From contig JAPEVC010000083.1 of the NCBI GenBank assembly GCA_027946555.1, positions 1 through 64,000 of the forward strand: a stretch of DNA of 64,000 nucleotides, read 5' to 3'. The position numbers were made by a program, and so were the translations under genes. The notes beneath the pieces were generated by a model. That model had not been told where the DNA came from. It searched no databases and saw only the letters and a program-made list of their open reading frames with translations. Positions within the stretch are counted from its first letter, which is position 1. The number at the start of each line of letters is the position of its first letter. Below, in pieces: positions 32,844 through 44,359 of this stretch. The DNA is from Gnomoniopsis sp. IMI 355080 (Eukaryota > Ascomycota > Sordariomycetes > Diaporthales > Gnomoniaceae).

Positions 32844-34487
32844 CTTCACGGTGGCAACACGAACTCGTCCGCTGGTACCGCGGGTGAGGAGCTGAAGATG
32901 TGGGAAGGCGTGCTTTATATATTTGGTTAGACAACGCATCGCGAAAATGAATGACGACCTGGGGTAATGCATACGTGAGGTGATTACAGGTGATAGTACG
33001 AGCACCTGCAGGAACGCCTCTGTGAATGAAACCCCTCAGTAATAATACACTGATGAGCTTAATTAGGTAGCAGATAACATCATGTCCCTGGTTGCGCCAC
33101 TACAACAGAAATTCAGGCACCTTCAAAGCAGTATGAGCAAAGCTTATCTTGGATAATGTAGTAATTCACGGCTGACTGCAGCTCCGCTGCCCACAATCCG
33201 CCCGGACGAAGCCGGAAGAGGCAGCTGGATTTCAGTTTCCCCACGGCATACCTCTCACTAGAGGGTCTTGGCATATGTAGGCCAAAGCAGACCACTGTAT
33301 GAGTTGACACCCAAGACGTGGTGACTATACACAACAGCGTCACAATCATTGGTAATGTTGAATCTTGGCCCTGTACTTTGGATGTAGATTAGGTAGCTTG
33401 TGGTCCGGTTGGTCCTAGCGAGGAGATTGGTGTAAGAACACCTCCTACTCTGCGAACCAGAGCACCTTCATTTATGCATGAAATTTGCTTATATCGATAG
33501 AATAGCAGCCTTTCTTTTTGCCCTATACCCCTTCAATTGTTCGTCATAGATTTCCACTGCTTCATCTCAAAGTGCAGTTTTGCTGCAACTATGTGATAGT
33601 ATTTGAGTTACTACTTTCTCTTCTATTTGGCAGCCCAAAACAATATCTGCCGCAAGTGGGAGTCAAGCAAAATCATGATGCATGGGCACTGATTCTAGTA
33701 TTATACAAATATACATCTAGAAAGCTATCCACTCTGCAGAGCAAGGACCAAAGCCCGGCTATTGGTAACAATTTTGCTGTAATCTCAGCTGGACTCAACT
33801 TGCACTAGTGCCATCGAGATTTCAACTTTGAAGACGGAACGCTGTCTTAGACTGCAGCTGTGACAGCCATCTTATAGGAATATAAATGAAGATCTGGTGC
33901 TTGGTAACTAAACTGAAGTCACTTTGGGAGAGCAAATCAAGAACAAGGTATGCATTCCAATGCCTTGGTGGCAGTTCTTGTCTGCAGAGCCATTATGTAT
34001 AGACACCACTCTCTAGGCGGGTCTTTGGACTACTAGAAGGGTGCAGGGCAGCTACCCATTGTAATGTGAATTCTATTTGATAGCCACAAAGCCTCGCTGA
34101 CTAAGTATCTTGTGCTGATTCGCCTGACACCAATACAAGACCATAGGCACTGTATGCTTTCATTTGATTCCATACTTTGCCAACGGATGATAGTTACAGT
34201 TATTGGAACCAAAGTGTGACAGGCGGGTGAGTTTGGAAGACTGTCATGAAGCTATGGCCTCCCAAAATTTGGGTCTTTTCCCATCACGATGGAAATGGGT
34301 ATCTATGCATGGGGTGAAGCTCAACGAGTGATGGCCTGTGAGCTCAAATATTAAACCGGCCTGCTGCAAACAATATCCTTCCACCCAGTCATCAACAACA
34401 AATAACCTCTGTAAGTTCTCAAACGGAGACGACAACGACAACAAACTTGATGTCTGCGAAGCTCGCTGACCACGGGACGATCAGGCC
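32844..34487. other. Intergenic, about 1.6 kb
   Basis: Divergent upstream regions of the S53 peptidase and the acidic orphan gene. I see nothing else I can support. A 96-codon plus frame at 33518 has no coding features. Confidence 0.5.
32914..32921 (-). promoter_or_regulatory. TATA box of the S53 peptidase
   Basis: TATATAAA on the minus strand, about 70 nt upstream of the ATG at 32843. Confidence 0.5.
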
Positions 34488-35174
34488 ATGTCGAACCTAC
34501 AGCCTATACGAGCCGACCTTTGGCAAACCCTCATCAACACCCGCAATGTCAGAGCCGATGTCTCGCCCGAGTCACAGGGTTACTCTGTCCTGCCTGACGA
34601 AGCTGAAGAGCTTCGTAAGGGTCGCATACCCGCGCACTGGAAGAAGCCCATCACCACAGCTGAAGTTGCCCGCAACGATGTTCCCTCCTCCGATGACGAG
34701 GTCCCATTCAAGAAACACTCGCCTTGGTCCTCCAAGGACAAGACGCGGATGGTCCGTATGAGGGCCGCAAAGGTTCACTTCCAGCTCATCGCCAAGGTAT
34801 GTAGTCTAGGTCTCGGAGAACTACCATTCAGCTGAGTTGGAACGCTTACTCGTGAGTAGAAGCTGGGTCGAACGAAGAATGCTTGCCAGTGTGTCTACTA
34901 CAAGATCAAGGATGAGCCCGAGTATAGCCAGATCTTGAAGGCTGGTACCGCCGTTGAGATGGACGAAGACTCTGACAGCAATGACGGGGAAAGCAGCGAT
35001 GGCGAGGAAGATGAGGAGGAGGCAGATGAGGGCGAGAAGAACGAGGAAGAGGAAGAGGAAATCGAGCCGGACGAGAGGGATTGTGACTGCAAGCAATGCA
35101 CTGGCGAAAGAGACGGGACCTGCGGGATTGAGGAAGGCAATTCGGCCACCCTTGAATCACAGTTGCAGAAATGA
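34488..35174 (+). CDS. Orphan acidic protein, 207 aa
   Basis: Exons 34488-34796 and 34860-35174 join in phase 0 across a 63-nt intron (GTATGT...TAG), giving QLIAKKLGRTKNACQCVYYK at the joint. The N-terminal 100 residues are mixed and charged (GRIPAHWKKPITTAEVARND, SPWSSKDKTRMVRMRAAKV). The C-terminal half has a long Asp/Glu tract and ends with a Cys-containing stretch (RDCDCKQCTGERDGTC). I do not recognise the family. A nuclear or nucleolar protein is plausible from composition but unproven. The competing frame from ATG 34450 was not chosen because it has no good continuation over the splice. Confidence 0.6.
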
Positions 35175-35475
35175 GGTTCTCTTGAGTGGGAAGACCCGAA
35201 GGAAAAGGAAAGCGTTGGCGATATTCTGGGGCATAAGTGAAGCATGGTTCTCTACCTACCTACCTAGGATGTGGGTGGGTACCACGGTAGTGTCTGTCTC
35301 CACGACTTCTTGAGCAATCCCCGTTTTCTATGAACAATGCTCGCCCATTGATGACTGTGAATATATAAACACAATTTGATGCTGTGCTTATAGTTTGCTT
35401 TCTAATCCTCCGGGCTTGTCTGCGAAAGACTGATTTCGAAAGAAAATCATCTGTCTTTCTGCCATCGTTTTTAGA
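35175..35475. other. Short convergent intergenic
   Basis: 301 nt between two convergent genes. It holds TACCTACCTACCTAGG at about 35258 and no other feature. Confidence 0.5.
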
Positions 35476-36765
35476 TTATGTCACCAGCTGAGATTCACTG
35501 CCCTGAGTTTCTTTATTTGCATCAGGCCTCGTATCCACGTGTTTGTCGCTTATCGTATGAGTGTTTAAACTAGTCGGCTCTGCTGATGAGCCAAAGGCTC
35601 GTTCTAGAGTCGAGTCCCACTCCCTCTGTAGGTCGGATGTTAACCCGGATTCGGCATTTAAAGTCCCTAGTCTCCTGGTACGGTTGGCGAATTCAAGCAG
35701 TCTGTTGAGGATGGCGATCTCGCACTGCAGCTTAACGCTGTAGGCAAAGACCTTGTAGCCAAGTTGTAGTTGGTAGAGCCCAGCATACTGTCGAGAACGT
35801 TAGCTTGATATAGATTCAGCCCGTTCTCGGTGCCGTTGTCTTCTTTCGTCTTTGGATTGTTCCTCAGAACTAGCAGTCTGAATTGGGTTTTACTCACTTC
35901 CAGTATAACGACCGTACTATCAATACATAATACAACGATGTTGACGATCATCAGCTGCGACAGGATGCTCCTCAAGATTGAAACAGAGAAGCTTGTCCTT
36001 GGATGACTAGATCCGTTTATGTTGTTCCGGTCAGGTTTGTTATATTGACCGAGCAGGGCGCGGGACTTCCAAAGATAAAGTCCGGATAGGATTGTTTCTT
36101 GGACAAAGAAGCCGGCGATGTTGATCCTCTCAAAGATGCTGTGGCTCACGGGGATGTTAGCCACGTCGCACCCCGTGGTGAAAAAGTAATCTTTTCGGCT
36201 GAAGGTGATATGGAATAAAACCTGACCTATAAGGCACGACAACCTTGTCGGTGTATAGTAGCGCGACGCTGAAAGTGATGCCGGTGACGTGGATGCTCAA
36301 GGCATTGAAAATTATCATGGCCAGGACCGAGCGAAGGGTTTTTGTCCCAATAAACAACATATGAAGCCGCGAGTACAGGACAAGAGACTGTCCCGTGACC
36401 ATCAGCACCCATCCCACACTGGAAAGCGTTATAATGAGCAGCCGGTCGATGTCTGGGACGCTGATGTTCATAATCTGCTCCGTTGCACAGATCAGAACAC
36501 CCAAGTTGGAGGTCAGCATTGACCAAAAATAGAGTGTCCAACGTCTTTTGAACGTTAGGAAGAGAACAGGCATCATGATGACCGAATTCCACAATGCTGC
36601 TCCGAGTAGACATGCCACGAGCACGCGCTGTCCTGTGGACATGTGCGTCGTGTCGAAGGAGACATTGCTGGCGTCTATCCGCTTCTCCAGCCGCCATGCA
36701 AGCGTCATCCTCTGTGGTCTGCTTGTACTTATCGATGAATGGGGTTCAAGGCTCTGGTTCTCCAA
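35476..36765 (-). CDS. Multi-pass integral membrane protein, DUF7703-type
   Basis: 363 residues from exons 36765-36227, 36138-35898 and 35787-35476 (introns 88 and 110 nt). About seven hydrophobic segments run from VLVACLLGAALWNSVIMM to LMIVNIVVLCIDSTVVILEY. Family-like motifs are WVLMVTGQSLVLYSRLHML, IFERINIAGFFVQETILSGL and the post-membrane YAGLYQLQLGYKVFAYSVKL. This resembles the fungal DUF7703 membrane proteins of unknown function. The C-terminal 80 residues are polar. The exon 1 donor after TATAG is chosen because it is the only frame-compatible GT. The acceptor could be 36139 or 36145, a difference of two residues. Confidence 0.78.
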
Positions 36766-37771
36766 GGTCCAAATGACCTAATGCGTTATGAGACACATTA
36801 ATACGATACCTCATTAGGCCCATTGAAAGTCCGATTGGTGTGAATCTGTATGTTTTGGGAAAGCCGCATTCTTGGCCATGGCCCAACGCCACCCACTTGC
36901 TCGGGCGCTTCCGTTTCATTCTAGCCTCGCTTGCAGACCCAATAGAGCCATCAACATTTTAAGTTTGATTGATTCAGCTCCAAATCAAGGATCTGATGCG
37001 TCGGCAGTACAACTCTAGCTACGTTCGACGCCTGCATTCGCCAGAACACGAGAACCCCCTGGACCATTCCGTCAGCGTCACGAGTCATTACATATCTGTC
37101 TAGCAAAGCTTAGGATTTTTCTTACTACTTGCAATTGATCTTGACTGCGAAAAGATTGAGACGTATGATGCACGGTTTGGAGAAGGAAGATCACCCGTCC
37201 GTTCACAAATCTCAAGCTACTGCACCTAGGAAAGTAGCTACGATTCATGCACTGTTTATATGCCTAGTGGGCTTTCAAGACCCCTCTGCGGGCAACAATG
37301 ATGGTAATTTATATAACAGCTTTCACATCCCACTTCCTTTGCATCGTGCTCAAGATGTCACACTTTGTAGGTTTTATATCAAACGCACAGTATGACTGTC
37401 GGATCATTAACATGATAACAGTCGATGCTATAGAATTGGAATGATCAACACCTATTGTAGCTCTACGAATGCCCTTTCGACAAGCATCTTCAGGTTGAGG
37501 ACAACTCAGTTGCCATTCTTTGTGGGAACGGCATTTTGTATCATAATAATAACAGCTTTGAATACGTAAGTATATAATTTCATCTTGCCATCAATATTCA
37601 CCTGGGCAGCTCCAAGATCTGCATTTGTGTGTTTAATGCAGCAAGTGCTAAACCGTTCTCTAGCTTCATCTCAGTGACATCCTGGTCAAGACGGGAGATT
37701 CATTGTGTACACGTTTCTTGTCATGGCCTTTATTCCTCATTGTTGAACTGAATTATACGCATACAGACGGT
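36766..37771. other. Intergenic with a weak small-gene candidate
   Basis: A TATA run at about 37308-37315 precedes an ATG at 37355 and a GTAAGT donor near 37569, which may mark a small spliced gene on the plus strand (see findings). No recognised family, so no CDS is called. Confidence 0.4.
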
Positions 37772-39065
37772 CTACGCATACGTTGGGAAAGGCAGGCCAG
37801 TGCCACCGCCGCCAAAGGGGCCGGTACCATTTCCCCCCGCGCCACCCGTGGACCCCGACGAGCTAAAGTTGCACGGGTCGTCAGGAAGCGTGCCACCGCC
37901 TTGGCTACCACCACACTCCTGGACGCCACCCGACGCAGTGCGCGCGAACCTGTATGTAGGGTCGTAGCTCGCCGACACGTTGACGGCGATCGTGATCCAG
38001 CCGAACAGGCCATCTGTAAGATCGTCACCGAGCAGCGCATATTCGACCAGCGGATCTGATTGACTGTCCTCTGTCTCGGCCGCGAGGATTTGGTCGTCTG
38101 CGTTGGCCGTTCGCGCAATGGTGTTAGTATTGTATGGGTATGTCGCTTCAACAGCGTCGAGGAGGTCTTGGTCGTAGAAAATTTGGCCAACATGTGCAAT
38201 GTTGCCGCCCGTGATGGTGTTGTTGGGCAACAGGGTCGCGTTGATGTGTGCAATTATGTGCTGGTGCGTCGTGCGCGCGGCATAGTGACCAGGGAAAACG
38301 GTGTGGAATTGGGCCACGCCGTCGGCGTCCGTAGCCTGAATGCCCCGGAGAAAAGTCCGGTTGAGATTGGCAGCATCGGCACCGTTGCCATTGACGTCTT
38401 CTTGGATACCGGCGTACACACCACTAGATAATGATCAGCTCCATGATCTTCAGCTTGGATTCCAAAAGATCACACTCACGTCGAGTTGCAATTCCACAAA
38501 TCCCAGTACAAGCCCTCAATAGGCTCACAGGTCTCAACATCCAAAAATTGCGCTTCCAGAATAAGAGGTATGCCTGGCTGTCCATCGGCCAAGTCAAACC
38601 GGACGGCCTCGCCCAGTACATAGAATGGTCCAACATCGCCCTCTGGGTTGATGATACATGTCGAGTTGCTCGAGAAGAGCTCACTCTCATCCACAGTTGG
38701 TGTCACAGCCACTAAATAGCAAGGAGTTTAGTATATGCATTGATAGCAGTCAAAGCGATCAGGGTGTTAAACAAGAAAAACATACGATCCGAGTGATGTG
38801 AAGTATTGAGGACGCTAGCGAGGTCACGCACTGCGAGCTTCTTGGTCTTGCTGTGCTTAGCCCACGTTGCGGCACGTCGTTCTTGGGCTTGGGTGTGAAA
38901 TCCGCGCGCCTCCAGCTTAGAAGAGCAAGAGTCCAAACTACGCCGGGCGTGAGCTTTGAAGGCGCGCTTGTCAAGGGCGGCATGCAATTCGGCTTCTTCA
39001 TGGCCGGGGTGCGCGGCGCTTAGGGCAGCAAGGCCCAAAAGAGACAAGATAGTGAGGCGCATCAT
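37772..39065 (-). CDS. Extracellular intradiol ring-cleavage dioxygenase-like protein
   Basis: 387 residues from exons 39065-38786, 38711-38480 and 38423-37772 (introns 74 and 56 nt). Signal peptide MMRLTILSLLGLAALSAA, then a His/Arg-rich pro-region. The dioxygenase core shows the non-haem iron ligands in the expected order: Tyr174 in GVYAG, Tyr218, His224 and His226 in HYAARTTHQH. The family opens catechol-type aromatic rings between the hydroxyls. Secreted fungal members are linked to lignin- or plant-phenol breakdown. The C-terminus is a Gly/Ser-rich tail. A TATA-like element is about 140 nt upstream. The tandem ATG at the start leaves a one-residue ambiguity. Confidence 0.93.
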
Positions 39066-41938
39066 GGTAGAGATCTCAAGTTAGGTTCTCATTGCACACC
39101 TGGGCATAGAGAGTCAAGAGTGGTGGAGGCTGGGAGACAGAGACAGAACGATCGGTGAAACCAAAGAGACTGGTGTTGGTACTCGCTTCGAGCAAGTCTA
39201 CTCTTATATACTATACTATTTCACATCCTTTCGATGTCCGAGCCTGTACCCGAGCTAAAATTGCGAAATCAGGTACTACGGGAAAAACCTAGCAAATGAG
39301 AAGTAACACAGGCCTTTGCCCCAAAGGGCAGGTCTAGGTAGATGTCGAGGCCTTCGTCGGACATGTTCCATTAAACAGGTCAAGTCCTACTATTACCACG
39401 TGAATTAACACAAATCAAGGACATCAACATTGGTCCGCCAAACTGACGTCCAAAAGACGGTATTTACGGCGCTGCTGTTGTGAAACTTTAGTGATAAACG
39501 TGGTGCTTCCCACAGACTGATAGCTTGAAGGTATAGACATGCCAACATGATGTTTGATGCCAACCCCACAAAGAATGACCAGAACCACTGATAGAGCTCG
39601 CAATAGTAATAGCTGCAAAGTTATATTGCAGGTGTGTGTACGCGCGGCTTCGCTGGCAAGGGAGGCTGCTTTTTGGTACTGTATGGGGGTGGACCTATGT
39701 AGCTCCGCCTATGAAAAGAAAGGACTGTGCTAATTACTTTCCGGGTCAACACAGCGAACCCCGGCCGAGTGGCGATCATGACAGCTGCACGTTTTCTTGG
39801 CGACCCATAACATAGTTGTTCCCGATCACTTCTCAATCGAAGCGTCGAATTTCAGAAATCCGAGTACCTAAACAGGCAGGTCGCCTCGTACCACCGACGT
39901 GATCGGACGTTACGAAGTCGCTATGTATGATCACTCGCCAACGATGATGTTAGCTGGCTATATGCAAACGTCTTCACATCACTGGACTACTTAGACGCCC
40001 CAGGGAGGCCTTCAATTAAATTCACAGATACTTTGCTTTGGATGCACGATGGAAAGTATTTGTTGTGATTGGAATTAGAAATGGGAGAGCGTAAGTAAAT
40101 TCATAATTGTCCGTCTCGGACAATTTTATCCATGCCTAAGACATTTAGTTACGCGTCGTTCTTGACCGCCATGAAATATGAGGCTATACAGGAAGCTTCT
40201 GCAGCGCAAGCAAGACACGACAAAGCCACAGCCACATTGTGATACATGCATGAGACATGAGGATTTGGCCTGATGGAATTGCGTGGCCCAGTGACCGACT
40301 GGGTCTTTAGCCAGATGGCTTTGCATACGCCACTTCGGACATTGCTCGTAACACCTGCCAAGAAGCGATGATTTCAAAGGCTTGCAGCATCACCTATTCA
40401 GAATGCTTTCGGGGGATATAGCCACAACAAAGGGGCGAGGGGATAAGGGATGGAGGAGGACGCACGCGCAAAAAGGCCAATGCGTAAGACTTACCAGTCA
40501 TTTCATAACCCTCATTGCGCTGTAGACTGTGATGAAAATTCTTGGACTTCAAGTCCAGAATTTCGAGAATTTCGAATCATTTTACGCTGCTCGATTCCTC
40601 CGAGTGGTCACAGACTTTCAATAGTGACAATCGCGATCCTCTCTTTTATCACTATTAATGTAGAATGAGCGAGTATCAGGATTACCTATGCGACCTCTGG
40701 AAGTCTTCCAATTCTGGCAAAAACTCATCTCTCAGAAATTTGATCATATGTACCGAAGTACAAATTCCATAGACTGGAGATCGTGTCACTCGAAATGTTG
40801 CTACCGGCCTCAACTGTTTCTATTAAGTCGGCACAGCTTGGCGGACAATCTTGAACCAAATCACACGGCTATTGTCGAGATGTGAATGGAGTTTGTTAAC
40901 GGTTCTTTGATCATTTCCGAACTACGAAGATCTGAGGGCAGGTATTAGTAAATATAGGCCCGGCAATGCTTTTCATCGAGTATGCTCTCAACGCTCTCGG
41001 CTGTCCGATCCCTTTCGCTGTTCTGAAACGGAATTACGCTGTATCACGTATCTCATGTGAAATGACATGGCGTCTGAAGGCTAAAACTATGGCACAGCAG
41101 ACCCGCATCCACCGATGTCTTGGCTGCTCGGTGGTATCTGCGGTCTCTACCAGGAGATAAAAAGCTTGAAATACCTCCAATTTACATTTGGGCTCTACCT
41201 TACTTTAGATTATCGTGGACGCAATCTTCCAATGAAATATAACTTGAGGCAGATTCTGACCTCGACACAGGTACCTAGGTGACACGCTCTAATTCCATCG
41301 CGTCTATCCTATGAACAGCTGGTTTTTGGCCCTCCATGTTCTGGTTACATTAACACCTAATTTTCCAGAAGTAGTTCCATCTTTTTTTGTTGGAACAAAT
41401 CCCTCATTGGCACAATTTGCGCATGCTTCTCGGTGGCTTGCTCGAATCCATGGGTGTTCTGATCTAAATTTCACTGGCCATTATAGGCTCCTACAGGTCG
41501 TTCGAGACTACTTTCTGACCTTTGGGAAAAATATCACATTCTAGTCGAGACAGCCCACGTAACGAGTCTGAATAATCATCAAGGCGCGGCGAGTGCAAGG
41601 TAGATTTGTCCGGAAGGCGACATAATATTATAACACTACCAATTACTTTGATCCGATGTGAAGTAGGTACCTAGGTAGGCATCAAAGTCTGGCTCTACTA
41701 CTACTGCGAAATGAGCTTCCTGTTCACCTACCTCAAGCCTCACAGATCGAAGCTCTCAGTGTCCAATATGGAAGCCCGAGATATAACTAGGTGGCCGTGG
41801 TTCAAAATGGGCTCGAATACGAAGCTGGAGTTGAAATCAGTAGCCAGTAAATCTCTAAATCTATCCACTCAGATACAAGCCCAGCTCAACGCGATACGAA
41901 ATCTTGTAGCAATCATGAACGTCAAGACGGTTGTCCAT
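39066..41938. other. Intergenic, about 2.9 kb
   Basis: No gene is supported. ACCTAGGT-type motifs occur at about 41270 and 41668. Open frames on both strands (for example minus 39621-39836 and plus 40450-40668) carry no motifs. Confidence 0.45.
39203..39210 (-). promoter_or_regulatory. TATA-like element of the intradiol dioxygenase
   Basis: TATATAAG on the minus strand, about 140 nt upstream of the ATG at 39065. Confidence 0.45.
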
Positions 41939-43591
41939 CTACAGGCCCCACTCGTACAGAGTATCCCGCCGCATGCCTCTCCTTCCCGCCGGCACATAAC
42001 TAAACTCCTCTGTTGGCCTCCGCAGCCTCTCCCTCATCCTCGCTTCGTGTTCTTGTCTTTCCCTTTCCCGATTTTCCCTTTCCTGCCTTTCCCTCTTCCG
42101 CTTAGCTTCCTCCACCCATCTACGGTCAGCCTCCCGCTCCCGATCTTCTCTCTCCACACGCTCTTCCTCCTCTTGGAGACGCCGCTTCTGCTTCTCATCC
42201 TCGACGATTTTCAACGCAGCCTGACGGATACGGTCCGCCTCTTTAGCACGCCGTGTCTCCTCCTGCACGCGCCGCGCCTCGTCGGCGATTCTTAACCTTT
42301 CTGCCTCAGCTCTAATCCTTTGCTTATCTTTTTCCGCCAACTCGGCCTTTCTAGCTCGCTCCTCTTCCTGACGCTCTGACTCCTTGCGCCGGCTTTCCCG
42401 CATTTCGTACTCAAAAAGCTCGTCCTCCAAATCTGCATATTTGAGATTATGCTCGCGACTAACCTCACTTTTAGCGCGGGCTCGCACGTCTTCGGTCCAA
42501 TGCTTAAGACATAGTACGATTGAGTCATGCCCACCCAGCCTTGGGGATCTGCAGTCCTTTTTAATACAGGCGTGCCGCGGGCAGAAACCTTTCTTGTGAA
42601 CCGCCTCATGCTGGCAAGTATCAAAGCGACAAAGGTGGTCGGCGCAGTAATTTGCACCGCCTTTCCTCATAGCGTTGCATAATCCATGCAGGTGGGTGCA
42701 ACTATGACTCACGCAATACCCGTTGGGCGTCTTCGCTTCAGCATGGCAGGCCTCCACCGCACACTCATGTAAGCTGCAGAAATGGGCCGCGTTGTTTTCG
42801 ATATGGCGTACGATCTCTGTGCATCCGCTGCGGAAACACGTATGACGCTGGCAATAAAGCGAGCCGGTGTCTTTTGCCCTTGGGCAGCCTTCCAAACTGC
42901 ATTTGTGCGTGGGGCAGAAACTTATACCTAGTCCCGGTCGGACGAGCATCTGGCACGATCTGCTCTGGCATATAATGTGTTCATCGCAGTGGAGTAGCTG
43001 CTGTCCATCAGGGAGCCGCATCTGCAAACGCTTACAGCCGCGTACAACACCACATGGGAGGTGGTGTGAGCAGTGACTGACGCCGTGTGTGAAGGCGATG
43101 GCTTGATGAGAGCATCGGGGAACTATGGTACAGGAATGGTTTCGACAGAATAGCCTTGGATGACTTAGATCGGGGTGGTTGACGCATTCAAGGACCTGGC
43201 AGGTGAGGTGTGCCTGGCACACGTTGAAGTTGTTGAAGCGTGGACTTGTGCATTGTGCCCGTGTGCATCGGTGGCGAGGGCATATGTATGGGTAGGGCTT
43301 GTCCTCGGTCCGGCTGGCTTGTACTATGCATTCACGGGCACGACACTTCCCATGAAAAGCACAGTAGCGATTATTTGGGCCTCGAGGATTGATGCAAAAG
43401 GGAACACGTTCGTTGCGTGGGTTGCGACATGTGTGCTCGTCGCAGTAGCTGGAGTATATCCGGGATCCGTTGGGTAGTGTGTTGTAGACATGCCTCCCCC
43501 CACATCCCACCACTCGACATGTCCTATTGTCCTGGCGATCGGTAGCCATTGCGCTGGCTCGTCTCGTATGCCTGGGACTGGCCGAAGGCAT
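41939..43591 (-). CDS. Tandem CCCH-type Cys/His-repeat protein with a long charged coiled coil, 550 aa
   Basis: A single exon. The ATG at 43591 is the first in frame; a second at 43549 is possible. From residue 25 to about 365 I count roughly 14 consecutive units of the form C-x(3-6)-C ... [Y/F/H]C-x2-H, about 25 residues each. Examples are CRARECIVQ...ICPRH, CSLEGCPRA...YCQRH, CFRSGC...FCSLH and CRFDTC...FCPRH. Spacing suggests each unit binds one zinc ion. The last 180 residues are an Arg/Glu/Lys-rich, heptad-like coiled coil (RQEEERARKAELAEKDKQRI) ending with DTLYEWGL. There is no signal peptide or membrane helix. I know no named Pfam family for this repeat. Zinc binding and a scaffold or nucleic-acid role are inference. 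Confidence 0.88.
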   Translation of the reverse strand: MPSASPRHTRRASAMATDRQDNRTCRVVGCGGRHVYNTLPNGSRIYSSYCDEHTCRNPRNERVPFCINPRGPNNRYCAFHGKCRARECIVQASRTEDKPYPYICPRHRCTRAQCTSPRFNNFNVCQAHLTCQVLECVNHPDLSHPRLFCRNHSCTIVPRCSHQAIAFTHGVSHCSHHLPCGVVRGCKRLQMRLPDGQQLLHCDEHIICQSRSCQMLVRPGLGISFCPTHKCSLEGCPRAKDTGSLYCQRHTCFRSGCTEIVRHIENNAAHFCSLHECAVEACHAEAKTPNGYCVSHSCTHLHGLCNAMRKGGANYCADHLCRFDTCQHEAVHKKGFCPRHACIKKDCRSPRLGGHDSIVLCLKHWTEDVRARAKSEVSREHNLKYADLEDELFEYEMRESRRKESERQEEERARKAELAEKDKQRIRAEAERLRIADEARRVQEETRRAKEADRIRQAALKIVEDEKQKRRLQEEEERVEREDREREADRRWVEEAKRKRERQERENRERERQEHEARMRERLRRPTEEFSYVPAGRRGMRRDTLYEWGL

Positions 43592-44113
43592 GAAAATTGC
43601 GTCAATGATATCGATTCGAGCCACGTTGACGTTCGCTATGAGCCGAGCCGAGATGCAACCTTCTGTACTGGACTTGGCGACGCTAGGCTTGTCCTATGAC
43701 TTGATAGGTGAAGATATGATACAGTGTATGCCCTGCCTTGACTGTGAAGATGTTCTGCAGGTAAGGGAGATGTGGTGGTTGGTGGGTTTAACAGAGATGG
43801 GGAAACGGCAGTGGAGTCGGGCACGAGAAACTGCAAGGCTCGACTTATAAGCCTGTGAAAGATGCAGTATTGTATGCACGTAGAAGTCCATTGTCACTGC
43901 CTGGAGGGTGGGTTTTGAAGAGAATGTATCTGATATGGTATGTGTGTCACAGATCTGGATCCCTCCCAATCCAAGACCAGGTCAGGTACATGGTGTAGGC
44001 AAGGCTGCAGATACTGCTACAAAATGCACACGTGCCGTCATCAAGTCCTTCTGGCGCAAAGATGTGGAAAAAGGTCACTCTAGGGCAGCTTGCCCGTAGT
44101 GCTGACAGGCGGC

Positions 44114-44359
44114 TCAGCCATGAACAGGCCGCCTGGAATTAGGCCACACCACTTTTCCTTTGGTCTCGTGGGTGCTGTGCCGCACTGCTACATAATCGTG
44201 AAATCTTCTGGTACACGCAGCAAATTTGACTCTTTGTGCACCGTCTCCTAGACCGGTGAGGCCAAAGATTATTGCCTGAGCGCGAAGCATTCCAGATTTG
44301 CTCTGGGCTTCAGCTCCCGGGTCAACACTGGTGCCGTTGTTCTGTTCGGAGGAGTTCAT
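44114..44359 (-). CDS. Doubtful small orphan frame, 81 aa
   Basis: A complete ATG-to-TGA frame with protein-like composition (MNSSEQNNGTSVDPGAEAQS at the start, then a mixed basic region). There is no homologue I recognise, no intron and no clear promoter. It may be a spurious frame. Confidence 0.2.
   Translation of the reverse strand: MNSSEQNNGTSVDPGAEAQSKSGMLRAQAIIFGLTGLGDGAQRVKFAACTRRFHDYVAVRHSTHETKGKVVWPNSRRPVHG

Noticed and set aside
34447..34761. Alternative 104-codon frame starting 38 nt upstream of the acidic orphan gene
   Set aside because: The frame from 34488 continues cleanly over the intron into a long acidic exon; this one does not.
41711..42295. 194-codon plus frame rich in Leu/Pro/Phe
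   Set aside because: Antisense of the Arg/Glu coiled coil, which always produces such a frame.
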